Assembly (NCBI GenBank): GCA_028687495.1
Contig: JAQUAA010000022.1
Span: forward strand, 1 to 9,725
Length of the DNA: 9,725 nt
DNA from: Minisyncoccota bacterium
GTDB taxonomy: Bacteria > Patescibacteriota > Minisyncoccia > Minisyncoccales > RBG-13-42-11
Direction: 5' to 3'
Shown in pieces: positions 6,135-9,725 of the stretch. The notes under the pieces were generated by a model, which was not told the DNA's origin, did no database searches, and was given only the letters and a program-made list of their open reading frames with translations. Each line of letters opens with the position of its first letter. The first letter of the stretch is position 1. The position numbers and the translations under genes are program-made.

Positions 6135-6746
6135 TTATTTTGACTTCAGAATAATGGTTTTTTGATTTATCTGCCCGGCTTCCACGGCTATTGGCACCTG
6201 GCCTCCGGTTGGCTGTTCTAAATTCGCCGGGAATTTATAGGTATTAAAATAGATAACATAATTGCCTGGCTTAATGGAAAAGATTGCCATGCCTTGTTCG
6301 TTGGTATCAATACTGCCTCCTTCCGGCGGCTTGCCGGGCCCCTCGCCGACATCCACTTCAACGCCTGCCACCGGTGTCTGATTTTCCGTTAATATCGTAA
6401 CTCTCAATTCCGCATCGCCGACAATGTTTTCTAACTGACTTTCACCCTGATTTTCGCCCTGGGGAACCATTCCCTGATAAAGACCGCGGAGACCGTTGAA
6501 ACAAACGACAGCCAGAAGAATCAAAATTACATCGAGCTTCCATCTGGTTTTCGATACGATAATGAAATACAACCCCAAAATAATTATCGGTACGGACAGA
6601 ATAACGAAAGGGAAAGTAAAATAGCCAAGCGCCGTAGACAGAACCGGCTGGTTCAATAATTTAGGAAACACCCAAAAAAGAATTGCAAAAAATGCCAACC
6701 CCAAAAAATACCTGCCAATTCCCAATACTTTTGATAATTTATCCAT
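6135..6746 (-). CDS. Membrane protein with three TM helices and an extracellular beta-sandwich-like tail
   Basis: 203 residues from ATG 6746 (MDKLSKVLGI). The longer frame from 6806 would run through the terminator and promoter and is rejected. Three hydrophobic segments lie at about 12-30, 40-65 and 70-88. A Gln/Gly/Glu linker (MVPQGENQGESQLEN) follows, then residues 110-203 look like a carboxypeptidase-regulatory or prealbumin-like beta-sandwich: AELRVTILTENQTPVAGVEVDV, TNEQGMAIFSIKPGNYVIYF, and a closing QKTIILK strand. Such domains usually lie outside the cell and bind or stabilise; no catalytic residues are seen. The gene is monocistronic, between its own promoter and terminator. I do not know the family by name. 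Confidence 0.75.
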   Translation of the reverse strand: MDKLSKVLGIGRYFLGLAFFAILFWVFPKLLNQPVLSTALGYFTFPFVILSVPIIILGLYFIIVSKTRWKLDVILILLAVVCFNGLRGLYQGMVPQGENQGESQLENIVGDAELRVTILTENQTPVAGVEVDVGEGPGKPPEGGSIDTNEQGMAIFSIKPGNYVIYFNTYKFPANLEQPTGGQVPIAVEAGQINQKTIILKSK

Positions 6747-6753
6747 ATATTTT

Positions 6754-6762
6754 ATTCTACCA
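6754..6762 (-). promoter_or_regulatory. Extended -10 promoter TGGTAGAAT (leaderless TM/beta-sandwich gene)
   Basis: Same element as at 1787-1795: ATTTTTGGTAGAAT on the minus strand. Seven bases separate it from ATG 6746, so transcription is predicted to start at 6747, one base before the start codon. Confidence 0.7.
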
Positions 6763-6801
6763 AAAATCTCGGCCAAAGAAAAATCGCCGATTAACTCGGC
6801 G
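6763..6801 (-). terminator. Terminator of the obg-helicase unit, with two overlapping hairpins
   Basis: The main hairpin is CGCCGA/TCGGCG (6785-6790 and 6796-6801) with a 5-base loop, followed by ATTTTTCTTT. A second, mutually exclusive stem, TCGGC/GCCGA (6786-6790 and 6769-6773), is followed by GATTTTT, which runs straight into the next promoter. A further 7-bp stem lies just before at 6805-6825. Confidence 0.8.
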
Positions 6802-6888
6802 AACAAAAGAAGTCCCCTTTCTTTTAGTTTCTTATCATTACTACGCTTATTAAGAGATTTTCTTTCACAAATCCCGTCTTAATTCGGG

Positions 6889-6990
6889 TTATTTTATCAG
6901 CATGGTTTCCAATAAAATCAGCAAGCTGCTGAAAATAAGAAATATCAGAAAAGCAATCAGCCAATTTATTCTTTTGGTGAGAAATGACAT
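6889..6990 (-). CDS. Possible 33-residue single-span membrane protein
   Basis: A short frame starts four bases after the helicase stop: MSFLTKRINWLIAFLIFLIF and then SSLLILLETMLIK. It has a basic N-terminus, about 20 hydrophobic residues and a charged end, the look of a small membrane protein with N-in topology. A GGGAGG purine run inside the last helicase codons (7006-7011 region) could act as ribosome binding site, about 14 bases from the ATG, a rather long spacing. The frame is followed by a hairpin region and the terminator at 6763-6801, so it would be the third gene of the obg unit. It could also be chance: AT-rich DNA readily encodes Leu/Ile/Phe runs. Confidence 0.4.
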   Translation of the reverse strand: MSFLTKRINWLIAFLIFLIFSSLLILLETMLIK

Positions 6991-6994
6991 GTTT

Positions 6995-8203
6995 TTATCT
7001 GCTTCCTCCCAGTTTTCCCCGGCGGTACTTCCTGCTGGAGTAAACCAACCGGGGTTTGGGAAATTGCCTGGTCGGAAATTCGGGAATCGTCGACACGTTC
7101 AATTTCTTCCGGATGAGCCATTCGATGGCGCGGATTTCTCCCTGTTCCGACGGCGTCACGAAAGAAATCGCCCGGCCTTTCATGCCGGCCCTGGCGGTTC
7201 TGCCTATCCGGTGGACGTAGTCTTCCGCCTGAGAGGGCAGATCATAGTTTATAACCAATTCTATGCCGATGACGTCAATCCCCCGCGCCATGATGTCGGT
7301 CGCCACGAGCACGCGGTATTTCCCGCTTTTAAAACCGTCCAGAGCGATCTTTCTCTGCGGAAAGGTGCGGTTGGAATGTATTTCCGCAGCCGAATAACCC
7401 ATCTGGCTGATTGCCCGCGCTATGCGGTGGGCTCCGTATTTGGTTCTGGTAAAGATAAGAGTTGGGCCGGAATACTGGGCCAAAACCTTTTCCAGCAGGC
7501 GCAGTTTCTCTTCCCTGGCGACGATGAAGATATCCTGGGAAACGCTCTCAACCGTCGTGCCGGTAGGAGCTATTTCCACTCTTATGGGAAACTTCATGTT
7601 GGCCGAGGCAATGCTCATGATTTCCGGAGAAATCGTGGCTGAAAAAAGCATGGTCTGGCGTTCTCTCGGAACCGCTCTTAAAATCTCTCTTATCTGCGGC
7701 AAAAAGCCCATGTCCAGCATGCGGTCAGCTTCGTCAAGAATCAGAATGTTCACATTTTTAAGGGTAACCGTTCTCTGGTGCAAATGGTCGATCAAACGGC
7801 CGGGTGTTGCCATGATGATGTGGGGATTTCTCCGGATGGAAGCTATCTGGGGACCGATGGGAACGCCGCCGATCAAAACCGCGGTTCTCAGGCCGAGATA
7901 ATTGCCGACTTTGCGGATCTCCGCATCGATCTGCAGCGCCAGCTCCCGGGTCGGCAAAAGCACCAGTCCCAGACCTTTGGTACTGGCCAGACGCTGAATC
8001 ATCGGAATGCCGAAAGCGAGAGTTTTTCCCGTGCCTGTCTGGGCGATGCCCACTATGTCCTTTCCCTGAATGGCAATGGGTATGGATTGGTACTGAATGG
8101 GGGTCGGCGTGACGTAACGGATCTTTTTCAGAATTTCAAGAATCCCGGGAGCTATGCCTAAGCCGTAAAAACTTGAATTCTGCTGTTGGTTTGTATTATT
8201 CAT
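6995..8203 (-). CDS. DEAD-box ATP-dependent RNA helicase (RhlE-like)
   Basis: 402 residues with all helicase motifs in order: Q motif TPTPIQ (32-37), motif I AQTGTGKT (54-61), Ia PTRELALQ (84-91), GG (112-113), Ib TPGR (133-136), II DEAD (157-160), III SAT (188-190), IV LIFTRTK (249-255), V ATDIMARGID (301-310) and VI HRIGRTARAG (331-340). The protein unwinds short RNA duplexes using ATP, likely in ribosome assembly, mRNA decay or cold growth. The C-terminal tail (about 370-402) is short and basic (SSRKYRRGK), as in the RhlE group. Its ATG overlaps the obg stop by four bases (ATGA), so translation is coupled to a ribosome-assembly GTPase, which supports a ribosomal role. No Shine-Dalgarno is seen. 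Confidence 0.95.
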   Translation of the reverse strand: MNNTNQQQNSSFYGLGIAPGILEILKKIRYVTPTPIQYQSIPIAIQGKDIVGIAQTGTGKTLAFGIPMIQRLASTKGLGLVLLPTRELALQIDAEIRKVGNYLGLRTAVLIGGVPIGPQIASIRRNPHIIMATPGRLIDHLHQRTVTLKNVNILILDEADRMLDMGFLPQIREILRAVPRERQTMLFSATISPEIMSIASANMKFPIRVEIAPTGTTVESVSQDIFIVAREEKLRLLEKVLAQYSGPTLIFTRTKYGAHRIARAISQMGYSAAEIHSNRTFPQRKIALDGFKSGKYRVLVATDIMARGIDVIGIELVINYDLPSQAEDYVHRIGRTARAGMKGRAISFVTPSEQGEIRAIEWLIRKKLNVSTIPEFPTRQFPKPRLVYSSRKYRRGKLGGSR

Positions 8204-9177
8204 ATTATTTTTTCCGTTTTCTCTGAAATCAAATCGTTGAGAATTTTTTTGACGCGTTCGATGCTGTCCCAGTCGAAGATGGAAATCGGCATCAGGTTTT
8301 TGTTTAATTTTTTAAATTCGCCGATGATCCCGCTGGCCGCCTCTTTCGGGATGATATCGCTTTTGCTCAGGAAAAGATATTCCGGTTTCTCCAGAAGCAG
8401 TTTATTGTATGAGCCCAGTTCCGTTCGCACGGTCTCATAATCTGAAAGCGGATCAAGGGAATCGGCGGCAATGAAGTGAAACAGTATTTTCGTGCGCTCC
8501 ACGTGCCGCAGAAATTTGATGCCCAGGCCCTTTCCCCTGGAAGCTCCCTCTATCAGCCCGGGAATGTCAGCCAGTATCAAATCGTAATAAACCCCGAGAT
8601 TCGGCTCCAGCGTCGTAAAGGGGTAATTGGCCACTTTGCTTTTGGCGTTCGTCAGTTCGTTGAGCAGGCTCGTTTTGCCGACGTTGGGCAGCCCGACGAA
8701 GCCGACATCGGCGATCAGTTTCAATTCCAAATGCAGATTGAACGATTCGCCAAGTTCTCCTTCTTCAAAATCTTTGGGAGTGGTATTGGTGGCTGAGCGA
8801 AAAAGATAGTTTCCCCTGCCGCCTCTTCCTCCCTCGGCAACCAATCCGCGCTGGCCTATTTTAGTCACCTCAACGTCTTCTCCCGTATCCAGTTTATGCA
8901 CTACGGTTCCGAAAGGAACTGACAGAATCAGATCTTCCCCGTCGCGGCCGTCGCGAAGCTGCGGCGTGCCATCCTTGCCGTTTTCCGCCTTGAATTCTTT
9001 TTTAAAGCGAAATTTATTCAGGGCGTTCAAGTCGGAAATTCCCTCGATGAAAATACTGCCGCCCTTCCCTCCGTTGCCGCCCGTCGGCCCCAGATTCATC
9101 TTGGTCTTGCTGAAAGCCACGGTTCCTTTCCCGCCGTGCCCCGCCGTAACCCTTATTTTAACGTCGTCGATAAGCAT
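8200..9177 (-). CDS. obg: Obg/CgtA ribosome-assembly GTPase
   Basis: 325 residues. Obg binds the 50S subunit late in assembly and links it to GTP and (p)ppGpp levels. Residues 1-158 form the glycine-rich Obg domain (GHGGKGTVAFSK at 13-24, GPTGGNGGKGGS at 30-41). The G domain follows: G1 GLPNVGKT (162-169), G2 with NYPFTTLEPN (184-193), G3 DIPG (204-207) and G4 SKSD (271-274, usual N/SKxD). The G5 region reads PISIFD where a Ser-Ala pair is usual. No C-terminal OCT domain is present; many small-genome bacteria also lack it. L21 and L27 genes, often upstream of obg, are absent here. ATG 9177 lies five bases after an extended -10. Confidence 0.97.
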   Translation of the reverse strand: MLIDDVKIRVTAGHGGKGTVAFSKTKMNLGPTGGNGGKGGSIFIEGISDLNALNKFRFKKEFKAENGKDGTPQLRDGRDGEDLILSVPFGTVVHKLDTGEDVEVTKIGQRGLVAEGGRGGRGNYLFRSATNTTPKDFEEGELGESFNLHLELKLIADVGFVGLPNVGKTSLLNELTNAKSKVANYPFTTLEPNLGVYYDLILADIPGLIEGASRGKGLGIKFLRHVERTKILFHFIAADSLDPLSDYETVRTELGSYNKLLLEKPEYLFLSKSDIIPKEAASGIIGEFKKLNKNLMPISIFDWDSIERVKKILNDLISEKTEKII

Positions 9178-9182
9178 AGTTT

Positions 9183-9191
9183 ATTTTACCA
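9183..9191 (-). promoter_or_regulatory. Extended -10 promoter TGGTAAAAT (leaderless obg)
   Basis: The minus strand reads GCTGGTAAAATAAACTATG. The -10 ends five bases before ATG 9177, so the transcript should begin at or next to the start codon. It is the same TGGTAnAnT form as the other gene starts and lies about 12 to 20 bases past the terminator of the small RNA. Confidence 0.6.
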
Positions 9192-9205
9192 GCAAATTAA
9201 TTTAA

Positions 9206-9275
9206 AAACTAAAAAAGTGGCTGGGATTTTCACTTAAAATTGTACTTTTTAAAAGTGAAATCTCTCAACCACCTT
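9206..9275 (-). terminator. Long hairpin terminator of the small RNA upstream of obg
   Basis: Two arms (9215-9240 and 9247-9275) form a long, slightly bulged stem: AAGTGG/CCACCTT at the base and CACTT/AAGTG with an A/U helix near the tip. On the minus strand it is followed by TTTTTTAGTTTTT. The stem is longer than any other terminator in the window. Confidence 0.7.
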
Positions 9276-9355
9276 TTATGATTGATCGGACTACCTTAAA
9301 AAGATATCCGTTCCGTAAACCCGGAATAACGGTTAAATTGTAAGGATCTCCTTAC
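9206..9355 (-). ncRNA. Predicted structured small RNA (about 150 nt) between coaD-like gene and obg
   Basis: A strong promoter predicts a start at 9355, and the transcript then opens exactly with a stem-loop, GTAAGG-AGAT-CCTTAC (9340-9355). A second hairpin with a bulge, CCG..TTCCG-GGTTTA-CGGAACGG (9308-9332), follows, then about 30 less structured bases, then the long terminator hairpin. No credible coding frame with a start and ribosome site lies in it. I checked for features of SRP RNA, 6S RNA, tmRNA and tRNA and did not see them. obg has its own promoter downstream, so an independent sRNA is more likely than a leader, but a regulated obg leader with attenuator is the main alternative. Confidence 0.55.
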
Positions 9356-9361
9356 GTATTC

Positions 9362-9389
9362 TTTATAGCACATCTGGAAAAATAGTCAA
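9362..9389 (-). promoter_or_regulatory. Strong sigma-70 promoter (TTGACT, 16 bases, TG-C-TATAAA) for the small RNA
   Basis: On the minus strand TTGACT (9384-9389) and TATAAA (9362-9367) are spaced by 16 bases, with a TG extension just before the -10. This is the only promoter in the window with both good boxes; the predicted start is 9355. Confidence 0.75.
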
Positions 9390-9401
9390 CCTTCGGTTAC
9401 T
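9378..9401 (-). terminator. Weak terminator of the coaD-like gene, overlapping the sRNA promoter
   Basis: AGTAACC-GAA-GGTTGACT (9384-9401) folds into a short stem with one bulged G and is followed by ATTTTT. The 3' arm of the stem is the -35 box of the small RNA promoter, and the U-tract is in the spacer. Confidence 0.5.
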
Positions 9402-9725
9402 TTCGATTCAACTGTTTTAAAATTTTGGTGGCAGAAAGAGGTTTTTTGTCCTTGCCTAAAACGAACTTTATTTTAATGATTCTTATGTTTTTTTTCTTCC
9501 TTTTCCGGCGTTTCCGGTTTATCAATGCTGCCGCAGGATAAGTGGCCGGAGACACGACAATGTAGTCAAAATCTTCTTTCAAAGTGGGCCCGAACTTGTC
9601 TTCAATCTTTGTTATTCTGGCTCTTGCCCCAAATTCCTTTCTGATAAAAACCTCCAAATCCTTTTTTCTCTGCCTGAAGCCGCGAACCTTTCTTTTTTTG
9701 GTTCTCTTTGCCATGGCGTCTGAAG
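9397..9725 (-). CDS. Archaeal-type phosphopantetheine adenylyltransferase, C-terminal part (cut by window edge)
   Basis: The frame stays open past the first in-window ATG (9714) to the edge: the codons before it read S-D-A, giving SDAMAKRTKKRKVRGFRQRK. This matches the TSDExxK...I+PYxxRKK region inside archaeal PPAT (COG1019) rather than a true N-terminus, so I take the ATG as internal. The rest follows the family: ITKIEDKFGPTLKEDFDYIV (the D-x-(Y/F)GPT motif), VVSPATYPAAALINRKRRKR, and GKDKKPLSATKIL, equal to the usual SSTRIR end motif. The enzyme joins AMP to 4'-phosphopantetheine to make dephospho-CoA. The nucleotide-binding HIGH-type motif must lie outside the window. An archaeal-type CoaD next to bacterial genes suggests either ancient transfer or a CPR-typical replacement. 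Confidence 0.7.
   Translation of the reverse strand, partial: SDAMAKRTKKRKVRGFRQRKKDLEVFIRKEFGARARITKIEDKFGPTLKEDFDYIVVSPATYPAAALINRKRRKRKKKNIRIIKIKFVLGKDKKPLSATKILKQLNRK

Noticed and set aside
6747..6806. Longer start (ATG 6806) for the TM/beta-sandwich protein
   Set aside because: The extra 20 codons would run through the terminator hairpin of the previous unit and the extended -10 promoter.
6902..7642. 246-codon open frame on the plus strand opposite the helicase
   Set aside because: It is the antisense shadow of a helicase with every conserved motif; its own translation has no recognisable domain and a composition typical of shadows.
9206..9355. SRP RNA, 6S RNA, tmRNA or tRNA identity for the predicted small RNA
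   Set aside because: No SRP tetraloop/AGCAGCC motif, no 5'-3' end pairing as in 6S RNA, no tRNA-like T-arm or CCA end was seen.
9294..9372. Short minus-strand frame (about 25 codons) starting at an ATG in the sRNA promoter spacer
   Set aside because: Its ATG lies upstream of the -10 box and the predicted transcription start, it has no ribosome site, and its codons cover RNA hairpins.
1..9725. CRISPR array, insertion sequence, prophage or toxin-antitoxin locus
   Set aside because: No spaced direct repeats, transposase, integrase or paired small toxin/antitoxin frames could be found; all genes run in one direction as in an ordinary chromosomal region.

Overview
The window looks like a piece of a bacterial genome from the Candidate Phyla Radiation (Patescibacteria, perhaps Parcubacteria-like). 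This is inferred from short, tightly packed genes, a mix of bacterial housekeeping genes (Obg, a DEAD-box helicase) with an archaeal-type phosphopantetheine adenylyltransferase, many small membrane or hypothetical proteins, and very short or absent 5' leaders. TGA acts as a normal stop, for example in several ATGA overlaps, so the UGA-glycine code of Gracilibacteria and Absconditabacteria does not apply. Every gene I can support lies on the minus strand, so the window reads right to left.

Right end (9725 to 6760): the 3' part of an archaeal-type CoaD gene that is cut by the window edge. A 219-base gap follows, holding a strong promoter and an apparent ~150-nt structured small RNA with its own terminator. 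Next comes a transcription unit of obg, a DEAD-box helicase (4-base ATGA overlap) and a possible 33-residue membrane protein, ended by a hairpin terminator.

Middle (6746 to 3060): a monocistronic membrane protein with a beta-sandwich-like tail, then a very tight six-gene unit: ASCH domain, SAM methyltransferase, DUF167, AlkD-like DNA glycosylase, PanD, 4-TM membrane protein. A MazG-like pyrophosphohydrolase follows from its own promoter.

Left end (3007 to 1): a secreted cysteine-rich protein with a DxDxDG loop and an internal repeat; a 122-residue cysteine-containing protein with the only textbook Shine-Dalgarno sequence in the window; and a two-gene unit of an ATP-cone/PD-(D/E)XK nuclease-like protein and an LPG-synthase/flippase-type membrane protein that runs off the edge.

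The most striking pattern is regulatory. Five promoters share the extended -10 element TGGTAnAnT, and a sixth gene has a plain -10. All lie 5 to 8 bases upstream of the ATG, which predicts leaderless mRNAs. In several cases the U-tract of the preceding gene's terminator runs directly into the extended -10, so terminator and promoter form one compact module. The best candidate for something undescribed is the small RNA at about 9206-9355.
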